Assembly (NCBI RefSeq): GCF_007828835.1 | Contig: NZ_VIVL01000001.1 | Coordinates: forward strand, 496,001 to 560,000 | Direction: 5' to 3' | DNA: 64,000 bases | Source: Variovorax beijingensis | Lineage (GTDB): Bacteria; Pseudomonadota; Gammaproteobacteria; Burkholderiales; Burkholderiaceae_C | Shown: in pieces, positions 36,613 through 45,192 of the stretch | Layout: the number at the start of each line of letters is the position of its first letter | Numbering within the stretch: position 1 is the stretch's first letter | The notes under the pieces: model-generated | Seen by the model: the letters and a program-made list of their open reading frames with translations, nothing else | What the model was told of the DNA's origin: nothing | The model's database searches: none | Made by a program: the position numbers and the translations under genes

Positions 36613-39171
36613 ATGGCTCTCCTGAGACGGATCTGGTTCCAGATCCACTGGTTCATCGGCATCACCGCCGGCAGCGTGCTCGTCGTGATCGGGCTGAGCG
36701 GCGCGGTGCTTTCCTTTCGCGCGGAGATCGTCGACGCGCTCAATCCCGAATTGCGCCACATTCCCAACCTGGCTGGTGCGCCGGCGTTGCGGCCCGCGGC
36801 GCTCGCGGCGCAGGTGCAGGCGGCCGAGCCGGCACTGCGCATCGCGGCGCTCACGGTGTTTGCCGAAGCCGGGCGGCCGGCGCGCATCAACTTCGCGCCG
36901 CCCGAAGGCCAGCGCCAGGGCGAGGTCCGGCTGGTGGATCCCTGGACCGGCGCGCTGCTGCCCGTGCCCAAGGGCGAGGCCTTCTTCGAGTTCGCCGAGC
37001 ACCTGCATCGCTGGCTGCTGCTGCCGCGCGATGCGGGCAAGCCCGTCACCGGCACGCTGGCCGCGGGGCTGCTGGTGCTTGCGCTGTCGGGCCTCTACCT
37101 GCGCTGGCCGCGCCGGCCGCTCGCGTGGCGGGCCTGGCTGAAGCTGGACTTCGCGCTGACCGGCCGCGCCTTTCTCTGGAACCTGCATGCGGTGGCCGGC
37201 ACCCTCGCGCTGCTGGTGTACCTGGTCTCGAGCCTCACGGGCATCTACTGGGGCTTCGACGCCGTGCGCGCGATGGTCGACAACGCCGCCGGCGAAGGGC
37301 GCGTGGTCCGTGCGCAGGGCATGCAGGCCGGCAGCGCGCCCGCCAAGGCGCAGGCGGCGCCCGACCTGCAGCGCGTGTGGCAATCCTTCCTCGACGAAAC
37401 CGGCGGCGACTGGAGCCTGGCCACGCTGCGCCTGCCGGCGCGCAATGCATCGCAGCTCGAAGTGACCTACCTGCGCGCCCACCCCGAACACGAACGCGCA
37501 CGCAACCGCCTCTACCTTGACGCCGCCACCGGCGAGCCCACCCGGCACCAGCGCTATGCCGACAAGCCGCTGGCCGGCCGGCTGGTCAACAGCATCTATC
37601 CGATGCACATGGGCGCCTACTGGGGATTGCCGGGCCGCATCGTGATGCTGCTCAGCAGCCTGGGCCTGGCGCTGTTCGCGATCACGGGGTGGATGCTCTA
37701 CCTCGGACGCCGGCGCACCAAGCGGGCCGTACGCGAGGAGCGCACGCGGCTCGGTCCTGCGCTGCGGTCCGACGGGCCCGGCGCCGAGCCCGTGCTGCTC
37801 ACCTTTGCGAGCCAGACCGGCCAGGCGGAGCGCATCGCGCTGCAGACGGCCGCGGTGCTGCAATCGGCCGGCGTCGCGGTGGTGCTGCAGCCGCTGGTGC
37901 GCCTGAGCGTGGATGCGCTGCGGCGCTACCGCAAGGTGCTGCTGGTGGCCAGCACCTTCGGCGACGGCGATCCGCCGGACAGCCTGCGCGCGTTTGCGCG
38001 CCAGTTCGCGCTGCAGACCGGCTCCGGCCTGCAGCATGTGCACTACGGCCTGCTCGCGCTGGGGGACCGGCACTACGCCAACTTCTGCGGCTTCGGCCGG
38101 TCGCTCGACCACGACCTGCGCGGCCACGGCGCGCAGGCGCTGTTCCCGATGATCGAAGTGCACAACGGCGATGCCGGTGCGCTGGCCCGCTGGCAGCACG
38201 CGCTGGCCGAAGCCTTCGGCGTGCTGCAGCCCGCCGAATGGAGGGCGCACGAAGCGAAGGCGGTGCCCTTCGCGCCCTGGCGCCTCGTGCGGCGCACCCT
38301 GCTCAATGCCGGCAGCCAGGGCGATCCGCTCTTCGAGATCGAGCTCGCGCATGCCGGCGCAGCCGCCTGGGCGCCGGGCGCGCTTGTCGAACTGCTGCCG
38401 CGCCAGCCCGGCCACGCCGTCGGGCAATTCCTGCGCCGCACCGGCCTCGACGGACGAGCGCGCGTGCACTGCGATGGCCGCGAGCGCACGCTCGAAGACG
38501 CGCTGTCTCGCAGCATGCTTCCCGCCGCACCGGCGGCCAGCGCGCAGGCATTGGCCGACATGCTGGTGCCGCTGGCGCCGCGGCGCTATTCGGTGGCCTC
38601 GACCACGGCCGATGGCTGCGTGCAGCTGCTGGTGCGCCAGGTCCGCCACGCGGACGGCATGGGCGTGGCCTCGGGCTGGCTGACCGAGGGGGCGCCGCTG
38701 GATGCACAGGTCGAGCTTCGCCTGCTGCCCAATCCCGCTTTCGCGCTCGTCGACGATGAGGCGCCCTGCGTCTTCATCGGCAATGGCTCCGGCTTTGCCG
38801 GCCTGCGCGCGCATCTTCGCGAGCGCGTGCGGAGGGGCCACGGCCGCAACTGGCTGGTGTTCGGCGAGCGGAATGCGGCGCACGACGCCTTCTGCGCCGA
38901 GGAAATAGCGCAGTGGCAGGCGGCCGCGGCGCTCGAGCGCGTCGACCTGGTGTTCTCGCGCGACCAGGCCGAGCGCCGGTATGTGCAGCACCGGCTGCGC
39001 GAGGCGGCCGGCCTGCTGCGCCAATGGGTGGCCGAGGGTGCGGTGGTCTACGTCTGCGGCAGCCTCGAAGGCATGGCGCCGGGCGTCGACCTCGCGTTGC
39101 GCGAGGTGCTGGGTTCGGCGGCCTACGAAGACCTGGTGGCAGAGGGCCGCTACCGGCGCGATGTCTACTGA
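36613..39171 (+). CDS. PepSY-membrane / flavodoxin / FAD-NAD(P) reductase fusion
   Basis: 852 residues from the ATG at 36613. The N-terminal 375 residues are a PepSY-associated membrane module with four likely helices (IHWFIGITAGSVLVVIGLSG, HLHRWLLLPRDAGKPVTGTL, NLHAVAGTLALLVYLVSSLT, GRIVMLLSSLGLALFAITGW). Next is a flavodoxin domain (VLLTFASQTGQAERIA, ASTFGDGDPPDS) and a CysJ-like FAD/NAD(P)H reductase (PRRYSVAST, CVFIGNGSGFAGLR, YVCGSLEGMAPGV). It should pass electrons from NADPH across the inner membrane, probably to reduce imported ferric siderophore. It is the partner of the receptor upstream. Confidence 0.85.
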   Translation: MALLRRIWFQIHWFIGITAGSVLVVIGLSGAVLSFRAEIVDALNPELRHIPNLAGAPALRPAALAAQVQAAEPALRIAALTVFAEAGRPARINFAPPEGQRQGEVRLVDPWTGALLPVPKGEAFFEFAEHLHRWLLLPRDAGKPVTGTLAAGLLVLALSGLYLRWPRRPLAWRAWLKLDFALTGRAFLWNLHAVAGTLALLVYLVSSLTGIYWGFDAVRAMVDNAAGEGRVVRAQGMQAGSAPAKAQAAPDLQRVWQSFLDETGGDWSLATLRLPARNASQLEVTYLRAHPEHERARNRLYLDAATGEPTRHQRYADKPLAGRLVNSIYPMHMGAYWGLPGRIVMLLSSLGLALFAITGWMLYLGRRRTKRAVREERTRLGPALRSDGPGAEPVLLTFASQTGQAERIALQTAAVLQSAGVAVVLQPLVRLSVDALRRYRKVLLVASTFGDGDPPDSLRAFARQFALQTGSGLQHVHYGLLALGDRHYANFCGFGRSLDHDLRGHGAQALFPMIEVHNGDAGALARWQHALAEAFGVLQPAEWRAHEAKAVPFAPWRLVRRTLLNAGSQGDPLFEIELAHAGAAAWAPGALVELLPRQPGHAVGQFLRRTGLDGRARVHCDGRERTLEDALSRSMLPAAPAASAQALADMLVPLAPRRYSVASTTADGCVQLLVRQVRHADGMGVASGWLTEGAPLDAQVELRLLPNPAFALVDDEAPCVFIGNGSGFAGLRAHLRERVRRGHGRNWLVFGERNAAHDAFCAEEIAQWQAAAALERVDLVFSRDQAERRYVQHRLREAAGLLRQWVAEGAVVYVCGSLEGMAPGVDLALREVLGSAAYEDLVAEGRYRRDVY

Positions 39172-40031
39172 GCGGCTTCCCGCAGGCACTGCGCAAACTG
39201 CGCGGCGGCAGGCGGGCTGGCGCGCGGCTTGCGCTGCAGGAGGCCCACCTCGCGGTGGAACGTGAATTCGCCGAGCGGGAGCATGCGAACGCCCGCGGGC
39301 AGCGGAAGGTGCGCCTCGACCAGCGGAACGAGCGCAACTCCCAGCCCCTTGGACGTCATGTGGATGAGCCCGGCGATCTCGTCCAGTTCGATCGAATCGT
39401 TGACTGCGATGCCTTCGCGCCGGAGGAATCTTTCCACCATGCGGCCACCGAACGACGCGCGGTCGTAGCGCAGGAAGGGCTGCTCCTGGAGCAGCGCGCG
39501 CCAGTCCTTGCCCGGCAGTTTCCTGGGCGCGATGAGCACGTACGGCTCCTGCACCAGCGGCTGCCACGCCAGTTCCGGAAGAAGGCCGAACGGCGGCCGG
39601 ATGATCACCGCCGCATCGATCGTGCCCGCGTCGAGCTCGTCCATCAGCCGCATCGACACGCCGGGCGACACATGGACGCGCAGCAGCGGCTGCTGCTTGC
39701 GCAGCCTTGCAAGCGCCCGCGCGACGAGCGTCGACTGCGCCGAGGCAATGGCGCCGATGCGCAGCAGCCCGCCGCTCGCGGCGTCATCGGGAAGCTCGCC
39801 GAGCCTGGCGTAGAGCGCGCAGATCTCCTCCGCGCGCGCCAGCGTCGTCTGGCCGGCCGCATTCAAGGTGGCGGAGCGCCCGGTCCGTTCGAACAGCGCG
39901 AACCCCAGGGCTTCCTCGAGCCGCTTGACCTGGCTGCTGACCGCCGACTGCGTCAGGCCGATCCGCTCTCCCGCGGCGGCAAAGGTGCCGTGGCGGCAGA
40001 CGGCGATGAAGGTTCTGAGCTCGTTGATCAT
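39165..40031 (-). CDS. LysR-family regulator
   Basis: 288 residues with an N-terminal helix-turn-helix (TFAAAGERIGLTQSAVSSQV) and the usual two-lobed effector domain. The stop overlaps the convergent reductase gene by seven bases. The VOC gene lies 67 bases upstream on the same strand. Its target is not evident from context. Confidence 0.9.
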   Translation of the reverse strand: MINELRTFIAVCRHGTFAAAGERIGLTQSAVSSQVKRLEEALGFALFERTGRSATLNAAGQTTLARAEEICALYARLGELPDDAASGGLLRIGAIASAQSTLVARALARLRKQQPLLRVHVSPGVSMRLMDELDAGTIDAAVIIRPPFGLLPELAWQPLVQEPYVLIAPRKLPGKDWRALLQEQPFLRYDRASFGGRMVERFLRREGIAVNDSIELDEIAGLIHMTSKGLGVALVPLVEAHLPLPAGVRMLPLGEFTFHREVGLLQRKPRASPPAAAQFAQCLREAAQ

Positions 40032-40098
40032 GAACCGAGCATCTCAAGAATCGATGCATGGTTCAATGTTTCATCACGATGGGCTGTGGTTGGGGCCT

Positions 40099-40530
40099 TC
40101 AGACGGCGAACAGCGAATCGAGATTCGCGAACGACTTCATCTCGATGGCATTGCCCGACGGATCGAGAAAGAACATCGTCGCCTGTTCGCCCGGCTCGCC
40201 CTTGAAGCGGATGTAGGGCTCGATCACGAAGCGGGTCTGCCGCGCCACGAGCTTGTCGGCCAGCGCCTGCCACTGGTCCATCGGGAGGATGGCGCCGAAG
40301 TGGCGCACCGGCACGTCGTGGCCGTCGACCGCGCTGCTGGCCTTGTGGCCGCATTCATCGGGCGCGAGGTGCGCCACGATCTGGTGGCCGTAGAAGTCGA
40401 AGTCGACCCATTCGGGCGCGCTGCGGCCCTCGGGGCAGCCGAGCAGGCCGCCGTAGAAGGCGCGGGCTTCGGCAATGTCGCGGACGGGAAAGGCGAGGTG
40501 GAAAGGGATTCTCGTGGCGGGTGCATTCAT
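40099..40530 (-). CDS. VOC-family (glyoxalase-like) protein
   Basis: 143 residues from the ATG at 40530. The vicinal-oxygen-chelate fold shows [20 protein letters not shown] at the start and [14 protein letters not shown] at the end, giving a metal-binding His and Glu. It could be a glyoxalase, dioxygenase or resistance-type protein; substrate unknown. It precedes a LysR gene on the same strand. Confidence 0.85.
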   Translation of the reverse strand: MNAPATRIPFHLAFPVRDIAEARAFYGGLLGCPEGRSAPEWVDFDFYGHQIVAHLAPDECGHKASSAVDGHDVPVRHFGAILPMDQWQALADKLVARQTRFVIEPYIRFKGEPGEQATMFFLDPSGNAIEMKSFANLDSLFAV

Positions 40531-40614
40531 GGCGGCGATCGCATCTCTTGAGTTCAGGATGGCCCGGACTTTAAGCAGCACGCCTCACAACCGAAAGCGA
40601 TATATTTTTTCGCT

Positions 40615-40680
40615 GAGCATCGATTTTTTCGATGCTCGAGCCGGCGCGCCGGCGTGTGCATTCCCCCGGGAATTCCCGGG
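40615..40680 (+). repeat. Three perfect dyads in the xylF upstream region
   Basis: In 66 bases there are GAGCATCGA-ttttt-TCGATGCTC (40615-40637), CCGGCGCGCCGG (40641-40652) and CCCGGGAATTCCCGGG (40665-40680). With the operator at 40706 this makes four dyads before xylF. Roles are unknown; they could be additional regulator sites or mark transcript ends of the neighbouring region. Confidence 0.7.
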
Positions 40681-40705
40681 TGCCCAGCGCACGGCCGCGA
40701 TGGGA

Positions 40706-40732
40706 TAGTTAGTTCGCCCTTCAAACTAACTA
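40706..40732 (+). promoter_or_regulatory. XylR-type operator
   Basis: TAGTTAGTT-cgcccttca-AACTAACTA has nine-base perfect arms. Its TTAGTT...AACTAA form resembles the xyl operators bound by ROK-type XylR repressors in Bacillus. The ROK gene at 43914 is the likely partner. It lies about 50 bases before the xylF start. Confidence 0.75.
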
Positions 40733-40782
40733 ATTTCTTACACGGCCTTTTCGCCGGGCACACCTTCCAAGGAGAGACATCC

Positions 40783-41805
40783 ATGCAACTCAAGCACACC
40801 CTGGCCGCCATGGCCTTCGGCCTTTCTGCCGTGGGCGCAGTGGCCCAGACCGTGGTCGGCGTGAGCTGGTCCAACTTCCAGGAAGAGCGCTGGAAGACCG
40901 ACGAGGCCGCGATCAAGGCGCAGCTCGAGAAGCTCGGCGCCAAGTACATCAGCGCCGATGCGGGCGGCTCGCCCGAGAAGCAGCTGGGCGACATCGAGGG
41001 GCTGATGTCGAAGGGCGCCAAGGCGCTGATCGTGCTGGCAATGGACAAGGATGCGATCCTTCCGGCCGTCACCAAGGCCACGCGCCAGAAGGTGCCCGTG
41101 GTCGCGTACGACCGGCTGATCGAGGCGCCCGGCGTCTTCTACATCACCTTCGACAACGTCGAGGTCGGCCGCATGGAGGCGCGCGAGGTCTTCAAGGTCA
41201 AGCCCAAGGGCAACTACGTGATCATCAAGGGCTCGCCGAGCGATCCCAACGCCGACTTCCTGCGCGCGGGCCAGCAGGAGGTGCTGGACGCCGCCATCAA
41301 GAAGGGCGACATCAAGATCGTCGGCGACGAATACACCGAGGGCTGGAAGCCCGAGGTGGCGCAGAAGAACATGGAGCAGATCCTCACCAAGAACGCCAAC
41401 AAGGTCGACGCGGTGGTGGCGGCCAACGACGGCACGGCCGGCGGCGCGGTGGCCGCGCTCACGGCCAAGGGCCTGCGCGGCATTCCGGTGTCGGGCCAGG
41501 ACGCCGACTTCGCGGCGCTCAACCGCATTGCGCTGGGCACGCAGACCGCCACCATCTTCAAGGACTCGCGCGAACTCGGCCGCGAAGCCGCCAGCGCCGC
41601 CATTGCGCTGTCGCAGGGCAAGCCGGTCGAGAAGGCCGCGCCCTGGAATTCCGGGCCGAAGAAGATCTCGCTGTCGTCGCGCCTGCTCACGCCGGTGCCG
41701 ATCACGCGCGACAACCTCGACGTGGTCGTGAAGGCCGGCTGGATCAAGAAGGACGAGCTCTGCAAGGGCGTCCAGGCGGCCAGCGCGCCCGCGGCCTGCA
41801 AGTAG
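40783..41805 (+). CDS. xylF: Xylose-type ABC transporter substrate-binding protein
   Basis: 340 residues, with signal peptide (1-22, ending AVAQ). The mature protein ([20 protein letters not shown], then [30 protein letters not shown]) is very close in style to XylF, the D-xylose-binding protein. A GGAGAG ribosome-binding site precedes the ATG at 40783. It is first in a four-gene set with permease, ATPase and ROK repressor. A GC-rich hairpin region follows at 41861-41880, which could raise expression relative to the permease. Confidence 0.9.
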   Translation: MQLKHTLAAMAFGLSAVGAVAQTVVGVSWSNFQEERWKTDEAAIKAQLEKLGAKYISADAGGSPEKQLGDIEGLMSKGAKALIVLAMDKDAILPAVTKATRQKVPVVAYDRLIEAPGVFYITFDNVEVGRMEAREVFKVKPKGNYVIIKGSPSDPNADFLRAGQQEVLDAAIKKGDIKIVGDEYTEGWKPEVAQKNMEQILTKNANKVDAVVAANDGTAGGAVAALTAKGLRGIPVSGQDADFAALNRIALGTQTATIFKDSRELGREAASAAIALSQGKPVEKAAPWNSGPKKISLSSRLLTPVPITRDNLDVVVKAGWIKKDELCKGVQAASAPAACK

Positions 41806-41925
41806 CAAGAAGAGCGCGCGCGCGAAGAAGCGCCGCAACCCGCGCAGCACTGCCGTGTCCGGCCGGCCCATGGGCCCGCCCGGCCGCTGCCGTGCACCTG
41901 TTGTTCCTTCGAGAGGATCTGAAAA

Positions 41926-43116
41926 ATGAGCAATCCAACGCCAGGCTGGTGGCGGCGCACGGGCGTCGACCTGCGGCTCTTGCTGATGAGCGTGCTGCTG
42001 ATCGCCATGGGGGTGGTCTTCAACGTGATGTCGGGCGGCGTGTTCCTGTCGCCCGAGAACCTCTACAACGTGGCGCAGCAGACGGCGGTGGTGGGCATCG
42101 TGTCGACGGTGATGGTGCTGGTCATCGTGGCGCGCCACATCGACCTGTCGGTCGGCTCGGTCATGGGCTTCGTGGGCGTGCTGATCGCCTATCTGCAATA
42201 CACCTCGGGCTGGTCGTGGCCCACGGCCTGCCTCGCGGGCCTGGCGGTGGCGCTGCTGGTGTCGATCTACCAGGGCTGGCTCACGGCGATGCTGGGCGTG
42301 CCCTCGTTCGTGGTCACGCTCGGCGGGCTGATGTCGTTCCGCGGCGCCGCCTTCCTGGTGGCCGACGGCAAGACGCAGCCCGTGAACGACGAGTTCTTCC
42401 AGCGCCTGGGCGGCGGCTACGACGGCGGCATCGGCACCACCATGACCTGGCTGCTCGCGGCCTTCGTGGCGGTGGTGCTGTTCGCGCGCATGCTGCAGAA
42501 GCGCCGCGCACGCGCGCACCACGGGATGCCCAACGAGCCGCTGTGGCTGGAAGTGCTGCTGACCGCGGTGCCGGCGGCCGTGGTGTTCGTCTTCGCGGCG
42601 GTCATGAACAACTACCAGATCGCCTCGAAGGACGCGCCGCAGGGCCTGCCGATCCCGGTGCTGATCTGGGCCGTGGTGGCGATCGTGCTGTCGTTCATCG
42701 TGCACCGCACGCGCTTCGGCCGCTATGTGTTCGCGATGGGCGGCAACCCCGATGCGGCGGCGCTGGTGGGCATTCCGGTCAAGCGCGTCACGCTGATGCT
42801 GTTCGCGCTGCTCGCGGTGCTGGTGACGGTGGCGGCCATCGTGTCGATCGCGCGGCTCAATGCGGGCACCAACTCGCTCGGCACGGGCATGGAGCTGTAC
42901 GTGATCGCGGCCGCCGTGATCGGCGGCACGGCGCTCGCGGGCGGCACCGGCTCGATCTTCGGCTCGGTGCTGGGCGCGCTGATCATGCAGTCGCTCGACA
43001 GCGGCATGCTGCTGCTCGACGTGCCGATCGGCAAGCGCATGGTGATCATCGGGCAGGTGCTGATCGTGGCGGTGGTGTTCGATGTTCTCTATCGCAAGCG
43101 CTTTGGGGAGAACTGA
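41926..43116 (+). CDS. xylH: Xylose-type ABC transporter permease
   Basis: 396 residues with about ten membrane helices. The family signature [20 protein letters not shown] and the later [16 protein letters not shown] and [20 protein letters not shown] are those of sugar permeases of the CUT2/RbsC class, and the length and insert match XylH. It follows xylF by 120 bases, with GAGAGGAT upstream, and is followed one base later by the ATPase gene. Confidence 0.9.
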   Translation: MSNPTPGWWRRTGVDLRLLLMSVLLIAMGVVFNVMSGGVFLSPENLYNVAQQTAVVGIVSTVMVLVIVARHIDLSVGSVMGFVGVLIAYLQYTSGWSWPTACLAGLAVALLVSIYQGWLTAMLGVPSFVVTLGGLMSFRGAAFLVADGKTQPVNDEFFQRLGGGYDGGIGTTMTWLLAAFVAVVLFARMLQKRRARAHHGMPNEPLWLEVLLTAVPAAVVFVFAAVMNNYQIASKDAPQGLPIPVLIWAVVAIVLSFIVHRTRFGRYVFAMGGNPDAAALVGIPVKRVTLMLFALLAVLVTVAAIVSIARLNAGTNSLGTGMELYVIAAAVIGGTALAGGTGSIFGSVLGALIMQSLDSGMLLLDVPIGKRMVIIGQVLIVAVVFDVLYRKRFGEN

Positions 43117-43117
43117 G

Positions 43118-43894
43118 ATGAGCGATATCGGCACATCCCAAGCCCTGGTCGAATTGCGCGACATCCGCAAGGCCTTCGGCGGCGTGAAGGCCGTGGACGG
43201 CGTGAGCATCAACCTCCATCCCGGCGAAGTGGTCGCCGTGCTCGGCCACAACGGCGCGGGCAAGTCCACGCTCATGAAGATGCTCGCGGGCGCCTATCCG
43301 GTCGATTCGGGCGACACCCTGATCGCGGGCGAGAAGGTCCACATCCGCACGCCCGCCGAAGCGCAGGCGCTCGGCATCGAGACCATCTACCAGACCCTCG
43401 CGCTGGCCGACAACCTCGACTCCGTGTCGAACCTCTTTCTCGGCCGCGAGAAGATGACGCGCTGGAACACGCTCGACGACCACTTCATGGAAGTGCAGGC
43501 GCGCAAGGTGTTCCAGCGCCTGAACAAGAACTTCACCAACATCCGAATTCCGGTGCGCAGGCTCTCGGGCGGGCAGCGGCAGGTGGTGGCGATCTCGCGC
43601 GCGCTGTACTTCAACGCGCGCATCCTGATCATGGACGAGCCCTGCGCCGCGCTCGGACCCGAAGAAACCGCGATGGTCGGCGGACTCGTGAAGCAGCTCA
43701 AGGCCGACGGCGTCGGCATCTTCCTGATCACGCACGACATGCCCGACGTGTTCTCGCTGAGCGACCGCGTCGCGGTCATGAAGAACGGCAAGCTCGTGGG
43801 CACCTACCGCACCGCGGACGTCACGGAGGACGAAGTGCTCGGCATGATCATCGCCGGCAAGCGCCCCGAAGGAAAAGAGCAGGCCCACAGGTGA
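43118..43894 (+). CDS. xylG: Sugar ABC transporter ATPase with a single nucleotide-binding domain
   Basis: 258 residues. Walker A is GHNGAGKST (43-51), the signature is [17 protein letters not shown] and Walker B is [15 protein letters not shown]2 sugar ATPases such as XylG are usually about 500 residues with two such domains; this one has one and would act as a homodimer. The start is taken at 43118, one base after the permease stop. It is followed by the ROK gene at 19 bases. Confidence 0.88.
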   Translation: MSDIGTSQALVELRDIRKAFGGVKAVDGVSINLHPGEVVAVLGHNGAGKSTLMKMLAGAYPVDSGDTLIAGEKVHIRTPAEAQALGIETIYQTLALADNLDSVSNLFLGREKMTRWNTLDDHFMEVQARKVFQRLNKNFTNIRIPVRRLSGGQRQVVAISRALYFNARILIMDEPCAALGPEETAMVGGLVKQLKADGVGIFLITHDMPDVFSLSDRVAVMKNGKLVGTYRTADVTEDEVLGMIIAGKRPEGKEQAHR

Positions 43895-43913
43895 GCGAAG
43901 GCAGGGGAGCCCC

Positions 43914-45077
43914 GTGACCATCGGCGACCAGCAGCTGCTCAAGCGCATGAACCGCAGCGTGCTGCTGCGCCTCCTGCGCGCGCGGCCGGGCCTGTCGCGT
44001 GCACGGCTCGCGAGCGAGAGCGGCCTCACCAAGTCGACCGTGAGCCTGCTGGTGCGCGAGCTGCTCGACGAGGGCTGGCTCAGCGAGGCGGGCACCACCG
44101 TCGCCGATGGGCTGGGACGGCCTTCGACGCCGCTGCGGATCAACGTCGGCGTGCGTGCGCTGATGGGTGTCGAGATCGCGGTCGAAACGGTGCGCCTGGT
44201 GTGCGTCTCGCTGCAGGGCGAGGTGCTGCATGCCGACACGCAGGCGCTGGCCGACAGCGCACCGGCCGGCGCCTGCGCGCAGGTCGCGCGCATGGCCGCG
44301 GCCGCGTACGGGCAGCTCGACGCACTGGGGCTGCGCCTGTCGAGCATCGGCGTCTGCGTGCCCGGCGCGGTGGACGACTGCACCGGCGTGGTCCGCTTCG
44401 CGCCCAACCTCGGCTGGCGCAACGTGAGCCTGCTGCCCGCGCTGGAAGAAGCCTTTGCCGCGGCCGGGCTGCCGGGCGTCACGGTGCAGCTGCAGAACGA
44501 TGCCGATGCCGCCGCGCTGGGCGAATACGAGTTCTCCGGCGGCGAGAGCGCGGACCCGCTGATCTTCGTGAGCTGCGACGTGGGCGTGGGCGCCGGCGTG
44601 GTGCTGAACGACCGGCTCTTCACGGGCGCGCAAGGCATGGCGGGCGAGATCGGCCACACCATCCTGCAGCTCGATGGGCCGCTGTGCTCGTGCGGGCGCC
44701 GCGGCTGCGCCGAGGCCTTCTTCGGCTCGCGCGCGCTCGAGCGCGAAGCGCCCGGCATCGCGCATGCGGCAGCCTTCTTCGGCGTGCTGCTGCAGAACCT
44801 GTGGGTCACCTTCGATCCGCGCGCCATCGTGCTCGGCGGCAAGTCCTGCACCGGCCATCTCGGCCTGGCGCAGGCGGCCTTCGAGTGGGTCGGGCGCCAT
44901 GCCGATGCGGCCGGCATGCCCGCGCCCGATCTGCGCATCGCGCGCTATCGCGCGCTTGCACCCGCCGTGGGCGCCGCCGCACTGGCGCTGCACGAATACC
45001 TCCGGCCGCTGCAGCCCGATGCGCGCACGCGCCGGGCCCGCGCCGCGCGCAACGAATACCGAATACCTTCTGTTTAA
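43914..45077 (+). CDS. xylR: ROK-family transcriptional repressor (XylR-like)
   Basis: 387 residues from GTG 43914. The N-terminal winged helix (ARLASESGLTKSTVSLLVRE) is followed by a ROK sugar-binding domain with GVCVPGAVDD, GMAGEIGHTILQLDGPLCSC and the zinc motif C-X-C-X4-C in CSCGRRGC. It probably represses the xyl genes at the operator 40706-40732 and is released by xylose. Last gene of the xyl cluster. Confidence 0.88.
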   Translation: MTIGDQQLLKRMNRSVLLRLLRARPGLSRARLASESGLTKSTVSLLVRELLDEGWLSEAGTTVADGLGRPSTPLRINVGVRALMGVEIAVETVRLVCVSLQGEVLHADTQALADSAPAGACAQVARMAAAAYGQLDALGLRLSSIGVCVPGAVDDCTGVVRFAPNLGWRNVSLLPALEEAFAAAGLPGVTVQLQNDADAAALGEYEFSGGESADPLIFVSCDVGVGAGVVLNDRLFTGAQGMAGEIGHTILQLDGPLCSCGRRGCAEAFFGSRALEREAPGIAHAAAFFGVLLQNLWVTFDPRAIVLGGKSCTGHLGLAQAAFEWVGRHADAAGMPAPDLRIARYRALAPAVGAAALALHEYLRPLQPDARTRRARAARNEYRIPSV

Positions 45078-45192
45078 GAAGATCGGCGGCAAGCGGCCGC
45101 GCGTCCGGTGATGCACGGCGACATGCGCAAACCGCCTACGCCCATCGCCACGGCCTTGGCCTAGGTTCGAGAAAAAACCTGGAGTCCGTGCC

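Noticed and set aside
36481..39567. Minus-strand open frame of 1028 codons opposite the PepSY reductase gene
   Set aside because: It is an antisense shadow caused by high third-position GC: composition is dominated by Arg, Ala, Gly and His, with no domain, and the plus strand has a clear multi-domain enzyme.
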